NCBI RefSeq assembly: GCF_000756305.1
Contig: NZ_JRFE01000013.1
Span: 51,454 to 115,453 of the forward strand
Source: Myxosarcina sp. GI1
GTDB lineage: Bacteria > Cyanobacteriota > Cyanobacteriia > Cyanobacteriales > Xenococcaceae
Length of the DNA: 64,000 nucleotides
Reading direction: 5' to 3'
This document shows positions 8,302-17,389 of this stretch, in pieces. Position 1 is the stretch's first letter; each line of letters begins with the position of its first letter. Made by a program: the position numbers and the translations under genes. The notes under the pieces were generated by a model. That model did not search any database. It worked only from the letters and a program-made list of their open reading frames with translations, and was not told the origin of the DNA.

Positions 8302-8814
8302 ATGTTTAATTGGTCGCAGATTGGAATTAGAAACCGCATTTTAAACGATCCTTATTATCGCTTTCAGTCACTTACAGAAGTTGCGATCGCGGCAGAGTTA
8401 GGGATTAAAATTAATGTCAATCAGGCTAGTATTGACGATTGGTTGAGATTGCCTGGTTTTTCAATTCATCAGGCGCGATCGCTGGTAGATTTGGTAGGTA
8501 TGGGAGTACAGCTATTGTGTATTGAAGATGTTGCTGCCGCTATTAGCTTACCAGTCCAACGTTTGAAGCCACTAGAGCCGATATTACAGTTTGAATATTA
8601 CGATCGCCTCAGTCCTTTAAGTCCGCAAAAAGTAAATCCCAATACCGCTTCGTTAGCCGAAATTGCTCAAATTCCAATTGTAGACAAGACTTTAGCCGAG
8701 AAAATGGTTGCAGAGCGTCAACAACAGGGGTATGCTAATTTGGCAGATTTACAGCGTCGTTTAGAGTTAGATGGTCGGGCGATCGCGCAACTGATGTACT
8801 ATTTGCAGTTTTAG
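8302..8814 (+). CDS. Helix-hairpin-helix DNA-binding protein (ComEA-like fold)
   Basis: A 170-residue soluble protein with two helix-hairpin-helix units. The first spans residues 38-63 (INVNQASIDDWLRLPGFSIH), the second 111-155 (VNPNTASLAEIAQIPIVDKT, followed by ANLADLQRRL). The N/A-S-x-x-x-L-x-x-(I/L)-P-G/I core is that of ComEA-type non-specific DNA binders. It has no signal peptide or membrane anchor, so it is probably cytoplasmic, unlike competence ComEA. The start is ATG 8302. Its cellular role is unknown. Confidence 0.75.
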   Translation: MFNWSQIGIRNRILNDPYYRFQSLTEVAIAAELGIKINVNQASIDDWLRLPGFSIHQARSLVDLVGMGVQLLCIEDVAAAISLPVQRLKPLEPILQFEYYDRLSPLSPQKVNPNTASLAEIAQIPIVDKTLAEKMVAERQQQGYANLADLQRRLELDGRAIAQLMYYLQF

Positions 8815-9015
8815 AAACAGCGATTTTGTGAATGGCGATCGCTTGCCAGAAATTTTCACTTGACTTTCCAGACAATCGCTACAAAGACGCGATCGCTACT
8901 AATTATTAACTAACCGCTAACAATCATTTCCAAGAAATGACTACAAGACCGCTTCTAGTTTTTCTTATACTAAGATGATAGATCTATCGCAATATTAAGT
9001 AACTCATTATAGTAA

Positions 9016-10359
9016 ATGAATAACGCTACTAAAAAATATAATATTGTTACCTTTGGTTGCCAGATGAACAAAGCCGACTCCGAACGGATGGCTGGAATTT
9101 TGGAAACTATGGGTTTTGCAGCATCAGAAGATCCCAACGAAGCCGATTTAGTTCTTTATAATACCTGCACGATTCGAGATAATGCCGAACAAAAGGTATA
9201 TTCTTATTTAGGCAGACAAGCCAAACGCAAACATCAGCAACCAGATTTAACTTTAGTTGTAGCTGGCTGTGTGGCACAACAGGAAGGAGAGCAGCTATTG
9301 CGACGGGTACCAGAATTAGATCTGGTTATGGGACCCCAACACGCCAACCGTTTACAGGATTTATTACAGCAGGTATACGATGGCAATCAGGTTGTAGCTA
9401 CCGAACCAATTCATATCGTTGAAGATATTACCAAACCCCGTCGCGACAGTAGCGTTACAGCTTGGGTAAATATTATTTACGGCTGCAACGAACGCTGTAG
9501 CTATTGCGTCGTTCCCAACGTTCGCGGAACGGAACAGTCTCGGACTCCAGAAGCAATTAAAGCCGAGATGGAAGAATTGGGACGACAGGAATATAAAGAA
9601 ATTACGCTACTCGGTCAAAATATCGATGCCTACGGTAGAGATTTGCCAGGCAGTACGCCAGAAGGCAGACACAAACACACTCTGACGGATTTACTTTACT
9701 ACGTCCACGATGTTTCAGGTGTAGAACGCCTGCGTTTTGCTACCAGTCATCCTCGCTATTTTACGGAAAGATTGATTCGTGCCTGCAGCGAGTTGCCCAA
9801 GGTTTGCGAACATTTTCACATTCCCTTTCAGTCTGGAGATAACGAGATTCTCAAGGCAATGAAGCGGGGTTACACCCACGAAAAATACCGCCGCATTATC
9901 GATACAATTCGCCGATATATGCCCGATGCGGCTATTAGTGCCGATGCTATAGTAGGTTTTCCAGGTGAAACCGAGGCGCAGTTTGAGAATACTTTAAAGT
10001 TAGTTGAGGATATTGGTTTCGATTTAATTAATACTGCGGCATATTCTCCTCGTCCTGGTACGCCAGCAGCTTTGTGGGACAATCAAATAAGTGAGGAAAT
10101 AAAAAGCGATCGCCTGCAAAGATTGAATCATTTAGTAGCAGCTACCGCCGCAGCGCGTTCGGATCGCTATCTAAATCGTGTCGAAGAAGTATTAGTAGAA
10201 GCACAAAACACCAAAGATCCTTCACAGGTAATGGGAAGAACCAGAGGCAACCGTCTGACCTTTTTTCCTGGAAAGATTGAAAAGTTAGAAGGAAAAACCG
10301 TCAGAGTAAAAATTACCGAATCTCGCGCCTTTAGTATTACGGGAGAAATGGTTGTGTAG
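9016..10359 (+). CDS. miaB: tRNA-2-methylthio-N6-dimethylallyladenosine synthase MiaB
   Basis: A radical-SAM methylthiotransferase of 447 residues that adds a methylthio group to i6A37 of tRNAs reading UNN codons. The N-terminal UPF0004 domain has the three auxiliary-cluster cysteines in [10 protein letters not shown] (Cys15), [10 protein letters not shown] (about 50) and VAGCVAQQ (about 84). The radical-SAM motif CxxxCxxC is CNERCSYC near residue 155. The C-terminal TRAM domain runs from about 375 to the end ([10 protein letters not shown] to SITGEMVV). Length and order match MiaB rather than RimO or MtaB, which have a different N-terminus. The start is ATG 9016. It appears monocistronic. 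Confidence 0.96.
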   Translation: MNNATKKYNIVTFGCQMNKADSERMAGILETMGFAASEDPNEADLVLYNTCTIRDNAEQKVYSYLGRQAKRKHQQPDLTLVVAGCVAQQEGEQLLRRVPELDLVMGPQHANRLQDLLQQVYDGNQVVATEPIHIVEDITKPRRDSSVTAWVNIIYGCNERCSYCVVPNVRGTEQSRTPEAIKAEMEELGRQEYKEITLLGQNIDAYGRDLPGSTPEGRHKHTLTDLLYYVHDVSGVERLRFATSHPRYFTERLIRACSELPKVCEHFHIPFQSGDNEILKAMKRGYTHEKYRRIIDTIRRYMPDAAISADAIVGFPGETEAQFENTLKLVEDIGFDLINTAAYSPRPGTPAALWDNQISEEIKSDRLQRLNHLVAATAAARSDRYLNRVEEVLVEAQNTKDPSQVMGRTRGNRLTFFPGKIEKLEGKTVRVKITESRAFSITGEMVV

Positions 10360-10411
10360 GAGCAAGGCAATGCCTCGCCAGCACAAATACAAGCCAATGC
10401 TTTGCCCGAAC
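10358..10411. repeat. Small dispersed repeat after miaB
   Basis: The segment AGGAGCAAGGCAATGCC then AAGCCAATGCTTTGCCCG follows directly on the miaB stop codon and resembles the repeat at 8238-8275. The two halves are partly complementary and could form a weak terminator-like stem. Confidence 0.5.
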
Positions 10412-10577
10412 AGACAATTATTGCGATAAAAGCCTAAGTATTATTACCGATCGCCCATAGTTTAGGTTGCCAAAGATAACTCAATTGTAAATATTTGCTT
10501 AAAATTTCCCCCAAAAACATAAAAATTGTGCCATACACAAATAGCAATAATACAATCCGAAGCTAATTTTCCTTATT

Positions 10578-11981
10578 ATGCGCTTGAGTCTTTTAGGTAA
10601 ACTATCGATCTATACGGCTATTCTGGCTATACCCCAACTAATAGTTCCCACTTCCGACACTGCCTCTTGCTGGAAGGCGATCGCCGCAGAGGTAACAGAA
10701 TATGGCGAACCTGGAGAACAGGGAGTGACGGGAGCTAAAGGCAAGGACGGACGCAATAGCGATAGCCTTACTGTATTTGCAGACGGTTCGCCAATGACTT
10801 TAGATTTGTCTGGAGAAAATGGTTATCCTGGTGGGGTTGGTGGTAAGGGTACCAATGCTGTTTGCGATGAGCAGCCCAAAGATTTAAACAAAGATATACG
10901 CAGTTCTAACGGCGGTAATGGTGGCGACGGCGGTAACGGTGGTGCGGGTGGTAATGGTGGAGAATTAACCGTCTATACTACCGATAAACGCAATCTCCAG
11001 CAGATCTACGTAATTGCTACTGGAGGAGAAGGTGGCAGTCCTGGTGCTGGAGGAGAAGGCGGCAGCGGTTGTCAGTGCGATACTAATTATTGGGATCGCG
11101 AAACTTGTACGGGTAAACCTGGAAGTCCCGACTATAACTGCACCACTAGCGAATTTCAATGTCTTGATGGTTATTCTGGCAGAAAAGGCAGAGAAGGTAT
11201 CGACGGTAGAGAAGGGCGTTTGGGTAAGCTGACTTTAATTAACTCCGAAAAATCTCTCGCGCCAGACCAACCTGAAGCTGCAATTCCCATTAACCAACTT
11301 CAAGAGCGAGGGGTGACTCTCTCTAAAAATATTTGGGAAACCAAAACAGGTGCGACCAAATTATTTGCTCCAGGTTCTATATTAAGGGACGAATACCAAG
11401 AATTAGTAGCACGCAATGAACATACGGTTCTGGTCGTTTGGGATGCACCCCAGCCTGTAGGTGAGTTTGCCGATGAAGAGGTGACTTTAAGTCTGAAAGG
11501 AGAAAATGATGCTAACGTTACGCTACCAGACGATCTCTGGTTAGAAACCACTACCCTCAAACAGGATAAAGTTACCGAACTGTTTGTTTTTAATGCCGTT
11601 AAAGAAAAAAATGTCACTAGACTAACCAGCAAAGGAGTATCGGGAAATGGTAGCAATCTTCAATGGGAAATAGTAGATAAAGCTAACCAATCTGATGTCT
11701 TAAATACAGACTTTACCATCGCCTATCGAGTTAGTCCTTCTTCAGAAGAAGCCAGGTTTCGTCGAGTGTACGACTACGAAACTAAATATAGTGGTGAGGT
11801 TCCTGCCGAGGCGATTATTCGCGAAGGCGATCGCTTTACTTTAGAATTGGGTAAATTACCCGTTCCCCCAGAATCTCTTCAGCCAGGTGTAGCCATAGAA
11901 GTTTCTCTGGTTGCCAATCGCTCTTTAGGCGATCGCTCGAAAGAGCAAAAAATGTTTATTCGCGACATCATTGAAGACTGA
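10578..11981 (+). CDS. Secreted collagen-like glycine-repeat protein
   Basis: A 467-residue exported protein of unknown function. A signal-peptide-like segment covers residues 1-38 (two basic residues, hydrophobic core, AIAAE cleavage region). Residues 43-58 have collagen triplets (GEPGEQGVTGAKGKDG); a later block is a pure NGG/DGG/AGG repeat near residues 110-128. A cysteine-rich insert (GCQCDTNYWDRETC and two further Cys) and a second basic triplet block (GRKGREGIDGREGRLG) follow. From about 220 the protein is non-repetitive and predicted beta-rich, without recognised domains. The start is ATG 10578. Collagen-like triplets suggest a surface or sheath component; this is inference. Confidence 0.75.
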   Translation: MRLSLLGKLSIYTAILAIPQLIVPTSDTASCWKAIAAEVTEYGEPGEQGVTGAKGKDGRNSDSLTVFADGSPMTLDLSGENGYPGGVGGKGTNAVCDEQPKDLNKDIRSSNGGNGGDGGNGGAGGNGGELTVYTTDKRNLQQIYVIATGGEGGSPGAGGEGGSGCQCDTNYWDRETCTGKPGSPDYNCTTSEFQCLDGYSGRKGREGIDGREGRLGKLTLINSEKSLAPDQPEAAIPINQLQERGVTLSKNIWETKTGATKLFAPGSILRDEYQELVARNEHTVLVVWDAPQPVGEFADEEVTLSLKGENDANVTLPDDLWLETTTLKQDKVTELFVFNAVKEKNVTRLTSKGVSGNGSNLQWEIVDKANQSDVLNTDFTIAYRVSPSSEEARFRRVYDYETKYSGEVPAEAIIREGDRFTLELGKLPVPPESLQPGVAIEVSLVANRSLGDRSKEQKMFIRDIIED

Positions 11982-12004
11982 TTGGTTTATTTTTGAAATT
12001 GTAC

Positions 12005-12045
12005 AGCGATCGCGCCAGAGGTAATAATTACCAGCTGCGATCGCT
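12005..12045. terminator. Bidirectional hairpin built from two HIP1 octamers
   Basis: AGCGATCGC and GCGATCGCT (9 bp each) enclose a second stem, GGTAAT-A-ATTACC. It sits between two convergent genes and could end both transcripts, although no long U-tract follows. Confidence 0.5.
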
Positions 12046-12078
12046 TCTAAACGAAGTTAATAAACGAAAGAATCTTAG

Positions 12079-13167
12079 CTATCTCAAATAACTATCTAAT
12101 AATTTAATCTCTAATTCAATCGCTTTAGCTGCTCGTGCCGCTCCATCAACAGCCATAATTTCGTTCCACTTACTCACATCGAGGGTTTTCAATCTTGCTA
12201 AAAGCGTTTTTATTGTATTACCGTCGGGAAAAGTATTGGCTACCAAACACAAACCAAGCCGTTCTAAAATCTTGGCTTTGATTTTTTGTTCGTCAAAGGG
12301 GCGAAATTCAGGTATACATAAAAATGGAATTCGCGCAGTACCAATTTCCATAACGGTATTGTTACCTCCAGAAGCGATCGCCACATCGGCAGCTTTAAGA
12401 TATAAATAGGTATCTTCGCACCAACCCAAACTACAAAGGTTATGCGGTAAACTGCCACCTTCTTTATCGGTTTCACCCACAATTAACCACAACCAGTCTG
12501 GTGTTACCGAGGCAACCGCAGCTATTTTTGTTAGAGAATGACAATTTCCACCTCTGCCATTGAGTACTAAAACTACCTGTTGCTGGGGAGAGATATTTAG
12601 CTCGGCTCTAGCAGCAGATTTGGTCAAACAACGCTCTGAGTAGCGAGAAAAACCAGGAGCATAAATTGTTTTAGCTTTTATCCAGTTTGGTGTTTGAGGG
12701 ACTTCTAGAAGCTGGGGATAGGTAGCAAAGAGTTTGTATGCCGCATCGTAACCACAGACATGAGGCAAGTCCGAGCGTTCGCCGTGTTGCCGCACTCCGA
12801 TGACTGGTACTCCTAAAAATCTTAAAAATTGGGTTATTTCTGCCGATACATCGACTATTATCGCCGTTGGCTGCTTTTGTTCTACCCAATTAGCTATTTT
12901 TACCGCTCTTTGACGATAGGTTGCAGCATAGTAAGGAGCGTAGTGAAAAGAATGAGTCTGACAATTCTGGTTAATCGGTAATTTGGGGACATACTCTATC
13001 TTGTCGGGAGGTAAATCTAAAAGCTGATAGTTAGCTACCCCTTCCCAGTTATGTTGACTGACACCAGTGCCAATAAAAGTAACAGGTAAATCGAAATGTT
13101 GAGAGATTGCTTTAGCCCTGCGAGCGTGTCCGCTACCGTGGAGGTGTATGTAGTAGCCAAGATGCAT
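12079..13167 (-). CDS. GT-B glycosyltransferase, MurG/GT28-like
   Basis: A 362-residue GT-B fold glycosyltransferase. The N-terminal domain starts MHLGYYIHLHGSGHARR, where the GSGHA loop resembles the donor-site loop of GT28/GT1 enzymes. The C-terminal donor domain has VVLVLNGRGGNCHS near residue 195 and the diagnostic ASGGNNTVMEIGTARIPF near 272. ATG 13167 is chosen over a TTG at 13203 because it gives the normal N-terminus and creates a 35-bp overlap with the upstream GT4 gene, a sign of translational coupling. Sugar and acceptor are not known; with its neighbours it may make a glycan or glycolipid. Confidence 0.8.
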   Translation of the reverse strand: MHLGYYIHLHGSGHARRAKAISQHFDLPVTFIGTGVSQHNWEGVANYQLLDLPPDKIEYVPKLPINQNCQTHSFHYAPYYAATYRQRAVKIANWVEQKQPTAIIVDVSAEITQFLRFLGVPVIGVRQHGERSDLPHVCGYDAAYKLFATYPQLLEVPQTPNWIKAKTIYAPGFSRYSERCLTKSAARAELNISPQQQVVLVLNGRGGNCHSLTKIAAVASVTPDWLWLIVGETDKEGGSLPHNLCSLGWCEDTYLYLKAADVAIASGGNNTVMEIGTARIPFLCIPEFRPFDEQKIKAKILERLGLCLVANTFPDGNTIKTLLARLKTLDVSKWNEIMAVDGAARAAKAIELEIKLLDSYLR

Positions 13168-14209
13168 GTTTTTCTCGCTGGTATTTATCGACAATGCATT
13201 CAAAAGCCAGAATGTATTTATTTAACATGGTTTCCAGGCTAAATCGTTCTAAAACTCTAGCTCTACAGGCATGACGAGACAAATGTTTGGCTTTTTTTAT
13301 TGCTTCTGCCATCTCTTTTGTGTTGTCTGGAGTTACTAAAATTCCCGTTTGACTATCTAAGATTTCCGAAATCGCGCCGCGATCGAATGCTACAACTGGC
13401 GTACCACAGGCAAGACTTTCAATGACTACTAAGCCGAAAGGTTCTAACCAGGTTGGCGTACATAAAGTTACTGCGGCTGACTGCAACAATGGAACTAATT
13501 CGGCTTGTGCTAGATGTCCGACATATTCGACTCCTTTATTTAAATAAGGTGCAATTTTAGTTTCAAAATAAGGATAGTCGTCAATCGCTCCTGCTATTAA
13601 TAAATCTATTTTGGCTTTTTGTGCCGCTTCTATAGCTAAATGCGTTCCTTTATCGGGAATAATTCTTCCCGTCCACACCGCATAATTATTTACACTCTGG
13701 GAATAGGTAAAAACATCGACATCCACACCATTGTGAATCATTGTCAATCTCTCTGTTTCCAAATCCCACAAACTAGTATTAAATTTAGAAATAGAAATAT
13801 AGTAACCCCGCTGTTTTCTTTCTCGATATCTAACTGCACTCAGCAAGCGAGAAAAAGGCGGGGTATGTAAAGTTGTTACCAAAGGTATCGACAATCTATC
13901 TTCTAAAATTATGGGGAAATAGTTTAAAGAATTATCGTGAACCAAATCGAAGTCTGCTTCGCTCAGATAGTCCATAATATTCAGATAGGCTTCGTGAGAT
14001 TCTTCTTCTGAATTGAGACAAAAAGAAGTATCGATAATTGGTTCGAGAGATAAATTCAAACTGCGATCGCTGTCGGGATGAGCGAATAACGTAACCCGAC
14101 AACCTTTTTGTTGTAACCCTTTTACTATATTATGGGTAAAGCGTTCTAGCCCACCTGCAAAAGGTTCTTTAATGGGAAACCTACGATGACCCAAAACCGC
14201 TATTTTCAT
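13133..14209 (-). CDS. Glycosyltransferase family 4 protein
   Basis: A 358-residue retaining GT-B enzyme of family GT4. The N-terminal donor-side glycine stretch is FAGGLERFTHNIVKGLQQKG at residues 18-37. The C-terminal half has WTGRIIPDKGTHLAIEAA near residue 178 and the catalytic EX7E-type motif in PTWLEPFGLVVIESLACGTP near 253-272. It overlaps the following GT28-like gene by 35 bp, so the two are almost surely one operon. The gene is preceded by a ChaB-like gene on the same strand at 33 bp. The acceptor is unknown. Confidence 0.88.
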   Translation of the reverse strand: MKIAVLGHRRFPIKEPFAGGLERFTHNIVKGLQQKGCRVTLFAHPDSDRSLNLSLEPIIDTSFCLNSEEESHEAYLNIMDYLSEADFDLVHDNSLNYFPIILEDRLSIPLVTTLHTPPFSRLLSAVRYRERKQRGYYISISKFNTSLWDLETERLTMIHNGVDVDVFTYSQSVNNYAVWTGRIIPDKGTHLAIEAAQKAKIDLLIAGAIDDYPYFETKIAPYLNKGVEYVGHLAQAELVPLLQSAAVTLCTPTWLEPFGLVVIESLACGTPVVAFDRGAISEILDSQTGILVTPDNTKEMAEAIKKAKHLSRHACRARVLERFSLETMLNKYILAFECIVDKYQREKHASWLLHTPPR

Positions 14210-14242
14210 CTTAGTTAGATTAGTCGATAAGTGTGCCTGGCT

Positions 14243-14542
14243 TTAACCACCACGCATGGTTCCAGCATTGTTTTCACGGTTGCCAATAGGATCGCTACCT
14301 TCTTTTTCAGTACCGATAATATTACTGTTATCGGTCTTAGAGTTTTCAATCGATACCCACTTGCCGTCTTTGTCTTCTGCGTAACTGTTTTTGACAGAAT
14401 TCCAGGCTACTTTAGTAGCATTCGCTTCATCCATTCCATCGTCAGAAGCAGCGTTATAGGCATTCATAAACAGTTGCTGTCCGTGCTGCGGTAATTTTTC
14501 TGTTACTTCATTTGGTAATTCTTCTAATTGTTGATAAGCCAT
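14243..14542 (-). CDS. ChaB family protein
   Basis: A 99-residue protein. Residues 1-62 match the ChaB fold: LEELPNEVTEKLPQHGQQLF, then the conserved ATKVAWNSVKNSY and KDGKWV. ChaB was named from the E. coli cation-transport locus, but its role is unclear. The C-terminal 35 residues are a polar, low-complexity extension (NSKTDNSNIIGTEKEGSDPI) not found in short ChaB proteins. It begins at ATG 14542 and is followed on the same strand by two glycosyltransferases. In cyanobacteria such proteins often appear with stress genes; that link is inferred. Confidence 0.8.
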   Translation of the reverse strand: MAYQQLEELPNEVTEKLPQHGQQLFMNAYNAASDDGMDEANATKVAWNSVKNSYAEDKDGKWVSIENSKTDNSNIIGTEKEGSDPIGNRENNAGTMRGG

Positions 14543-14722
14543 AATTAATCTCCGATCTTTGCAATACGTTATTTAAGATCATCAAAGCAAAACAAAATTA
14601 ATTACCAATCATTCTCTGGTTTGAATTTAACTAAAGATAAACTATATCTAAAGATTATTGCTAAATATAAAGTATATTTTTAAATTAATATTTAACGTTT
14701 TGGCTCGCTTACAAAATCGCTA

Positions 14723-15565
14723 ATGTCTAACATTTCTGTTTGTACTATTTATGCCAAAAGAAAATTGCACTTGCAAAATTTAGTAGAAAGTTTAAACCGA
14801 TCGACACTACAACCTGACGAATTAATAATCGTATGCATGAACGATCGCCTGCCCGATTTACCTCAGACATTTTTTAAAGTTAAAACAGATACTATCTTTA
14901 CAGATAACCGTTTGCCTTTAGCGACAGCACGCACTAAATCAGCAGAAATAGCAACGGGGAAAAAGCTAATTTTTCTCGATGTGGACTGCATTTGCGACTG
15001 CAATTTAATTAGTAATTTTAATTATCATTTAAATCGAGAAGAGGCACTATATCAAGGTTCGGTTCGCTATCTGCGATCGGGATGGCACGCTGAAGATCGG
15101 ACATTTAAAAATTTATTAGATTTATCCTCACCAAACAAAATACACGGCGATCGCATCATGGGAAATAATAAAATATCTCATCCCTACGAACTATTTTGGT
15201 CTTTGTGTTTTGGTATTAATAAACAAACTTTTATAGAGCTCGGTGGATTCGATTCGCGATACATAGGCTATGGCGGAGAAGACACCGACTTCGCTTTTAC
15301 TGCTCGTTTGCATCGGATTCCTTTGTACAAAATAAATGCCTTAGCATATCATCAGTTTCATCCTGCTTGCGATCCGCCTCTCAATCATTTAGAGGCAATA
15401 GTTAGTAATGCTAAAGTATTTTATGATAAGTGGCAGATTTTGCCAATGAGAAAATGGTTAGATCGATTTGCGCGTATGGGATATATTAAACTAGAAGGCG
15501 ATCGCTTGGAAATACTTCGTCTGCCTAGCGAAACGGATATAAAAGCCTGTCAAAAAGAATATTAG
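14723..15565 (+). CDS. Glycosyltransferase family 2 protein with GT7-type C-terminus
   Basis: A 280-residue GT-A glycosyltransferase. The nucleotide-binding start is SVCTIYAKRKLHLQNLVESL; the metal-binding DxD-like motif is DVDC near residue 91; the C-terminal galactosyltransferase-type motif GYGGEDTDFAFTARLH sits near residue 190, after GGFDSRY. That motif is usual in enzymes adding galactose or N-acetylgalactosamine. The start is ATG 14723, with no clear ribosome site. It is divergent from the ChaB/GT4/GT28 set and probably works with it on one surface glycan. Confidence 0.85.
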   Translation: MSNISVCTIYAKRKLHLQNLVESLNRSTLQPDELIIVCMNDRLPDLPQTFFKVKTDTIFTDNRLPLATARTKSAEIATGKKLIFLDVDCICDCNLISNFNYHLNREEALYQGSVRYLRSGWHAEDRTFKNLLDLSSPNKIHGDRIMGNNKISHPYELFWSLCFGINKQTFIELGGFDSRYIGYGGEDTDFAFTARLHRIPLYKINALAYHQFHPACDPPLNHLEAIVSNAKVFYDKWQILPMRKWLDRFARMGYIKLEGDRLEILRLPSETDIKACQKEY

Positions 15566-15796
15566 CGGCAATCTACTAAATATATTGCTACCGACGGATA
15601 TCTAAACTATTTATCTCTTTTTAAGATCGAAGATGTTAATTAAATAGTAATTACTATTTGCCGAACAAATCGTTCCTAATTTTTTAGTAGCAAAACTAAA
15701 AGACAACGATTGCTAAAAAGCTCATACAACGAGCAACTTTTATAGATTAAATCAGTTAAAATTTTTCCAATTTAAAGCATTTTATTTTAATTAAAA

Positions 15797-16279
15797 ATGA
15801 AAATAGATAGCCGTTTAAATCGCCGACCTTTAATAATTGCTGGAATATTATTAGGTTTGGGACAGGGCGGATTTTTTGACGGCATTGTGTTTCATCAGCT
15901 ATTGCAATGGCATCATATGTTTTCCAATATCGAAAGTACCAGAACAATAGCTGGGTTGGAACTAAACACATTAGGCGACGGATTGTTCCATGTATTTGAC
16001 TGGTTAATGACTCTTAGCGGCATTATTGTTCTCTGGCTAGCTGTCAAAGGAGATAATGTGGATTTGTCTACTTCTACTTTTATTGGTTCTTTTGCTGTTG
16101 GTGCTGGTTTATTTAATGTAGTAGAAGGTATTCTCAGTCATCACCTCCTACAAATTCATCATGTCAAACCAGGAGTTTATCAACAGGCATGGGATCTCGG
16201 ATTTATTGGTGTCGGTCTATTGTCTATAGCAGTTGGCTGGTTGGTTTTGGGTAAAGATAAGCCTGTAAGCGATAAATAA
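15797..16279 (+). CDS. DUF2243 membrane protein
   Basis: A 160-residue inner-membrane protein of the DUF2243 family, with four hydrophobic segments (about 11-29, 67-84, 95-115 and 133-151). Family motifs are GLGQGGFFDGIVFHQLLQWH, NTLGDGLFHVFDW and EGILSHHLLQIHHV. The many conserved histidines (five in the HQLLQWHH and SHHLLQIHH segments) suggest metal or haem binding, which is inference. The start is ATG 15797. Function is unknown; no operon partner is visible. Confidence 0.85.
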   Translation: MKIDSRLNRRPLIIAGILLGLGQGGFFDGIVFHQLLQWHHMFSNIESTRTIAGLELNTLGDGLFHVFDWLMTLSGIIVLWLAVKGDNVDLSTSTFIGSFAVGAGLFNVVEGILSHHLLQIHHVKPGVYQQAWDLGFIGVGLLSIAVGWLVLGKDKPVSDK

Positions 16280-16316
16280 AATAATAGACCTGTTTTAAGA
16301 ATAGACGAATTTATTT

Positions 16317-16534
16317 TTATTTTTCTAACTCTTCACTAGTACTACCACCAGGAATAAATGAAGTAATATTTTGTTTGTGAGCGAGTTTATTTTCTGCTTC
16401 TCGTTCGTAAGTAAAATCTTGTTTCGACTTAACCGTTTCAAATTCTGTTTTTTCAGCTTCTCGTTCGATAAATTTAGAAGGCTGCTTTACTTCAGATAGG
16501 TCAACAGGTTATTTTTAGATTGTCGTTCGGTCAT
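16317..16534 (-). pseudogene. Small acidic/basic protein gene broken by a one-base deletion
   Basis: From ATG 16534 the frame reads MTERQSKNN and stops after 15 codons. In the next frame a complete coding stretch continues: VDLSEVKQPSKFIEREAEK, then FTYEREAENK and ITSFIPGGSTSEELEK, ending at 16317. Adding one A to the A-run near 16508-16516 restores a single 72-residue protein that reads SKNKPVDLSEV across the join. The two EREAE(K/N) segments look like an internal repeat. I do not recognise a named family. Either the gene is dead or the assembly lost one base in a homopolymer. Confidence 0.6.
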
Positions 16535-16566
16535 TTTTTGTTATTTTAATGCTTTCTGATGTTCAA

Positions 16567-16665
16567 TTAATAGAAAGCAATCAGAATCCGATGAGCCACA
16601 GCAATTAAAGCTTGCTTACGACCACGACTACCAGCTAAACAACGATAAACAACCTTAAGAGTAGC
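16567..16665 (-). mobile_element. Remnant of an IS110-family transposase C-terminus
   Basis: About 32 codons on the minus strand read VYRCLAGSRGRKQALIAVAH and RILIAFY before a stop at 16567. The pattern (R-x-L-A-x-x-R-G-[RK]-[KQ]-x-A-[LI]-[IV]-A-V-[AG]-H) is the conserved C-terminal end of IS110/IS1111 transposases. The frame is blocked upstream by a stop at about 16666 and no catalytic DEDD domain is left. The element is dead. Confidence 0.5.
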
Positions 16666-16882
16666 TTATGAACTAAACGACCTTTAGAGAAAGTTTGTAA
16701 ATAAAAGATTAAATAGCGAATTGCTCATTTCGAGCTAGACGTTTGGACATTAAATGAACCATTGAAATATAAATTACAGTGTGTTTGAAAAAAAATCAAG
16801 TATGTAAAATGTAGGCTTTAGGCTTTAGAATTAATAGTCCCAGTTCCGTAATTGGGATTATATGGTTTTCAGTTGTTAATTG

Positions 16883-17314
16883 CTATCTGCTACTTTTACT
16901 TTCTTCAGTCTGTTTGGATCTAGCTTCAATTTCGGCTAAAGTTTTAAGTACGAGGCGTTTTGCTTGTAGCTGCCAGCCTTGGCGTTGAATAGTAATAGCC
17001 AGCGGAAAAGCAATTGCAGGAGCGAGAAAATCTACTGGCTGTCGAAAAGAAATTCCCAACAGCAAACCCAAACCAGCAATTCCCCAGAAAGGTAAAGCTA
17101 TTGTCTGACGTTGTTCTTCAAGGAGTTTGCTAATAAAACCTTCTGGCATTTGAGCGGCTAATTCTTGTTTGACTGCTTTTTGTTGTGAAGGAGAAACAGA
17201 TAGTCCAATTTTTCGGCGCAGTCTTTCTATTTTCTGACTATCGGGACTAAAAATTGCTAGTTCGTCTTCTGCCATCCTAATCAGTTTTTCTGTTTGGGTA
17301 GGTTGAGCTTCCAT
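16883..17314 (-). CDS. Hypothetical protein with one hydrophobic hairpin
   Basis: A 143-residue protein I do not recognise. It opens with acidic and basic helices (residues 5-75), then has two hydrophobic stretches (FWGIAGLGLLLGISF near 77 and FLAPAIAFPLAITI near 95) that could form a membrane hairpin, and closes with a charged helix ending TEESKSSR. ATG 17314 is chosen over a TTG at 17341. It lies 75 bp downstream of the lipid-kinase gene on the same strand and may be co-transcribed. Confidence 0.6.
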   Translation of the reverse strand: MEAQPTQTEKLIRMAEDELAIFSPDSQKIERLRRKIGLSVSPSQQKAVKQELAAQMPEGFISKLLEEQRQTIALPFWGIAGLGLLLGISFRQPVDFLAPAIAFPLAITIQRQGWQLQAKRLVLKTLAEIEARSKQTEESKSSR

Positions 17315-17389
17315 ATATATTGTCTTGGCTTTTGTTCTCAATCTACCATATAGCAGTAGCTCTTAAGTCCAATACTTTAAGCGCGATCG

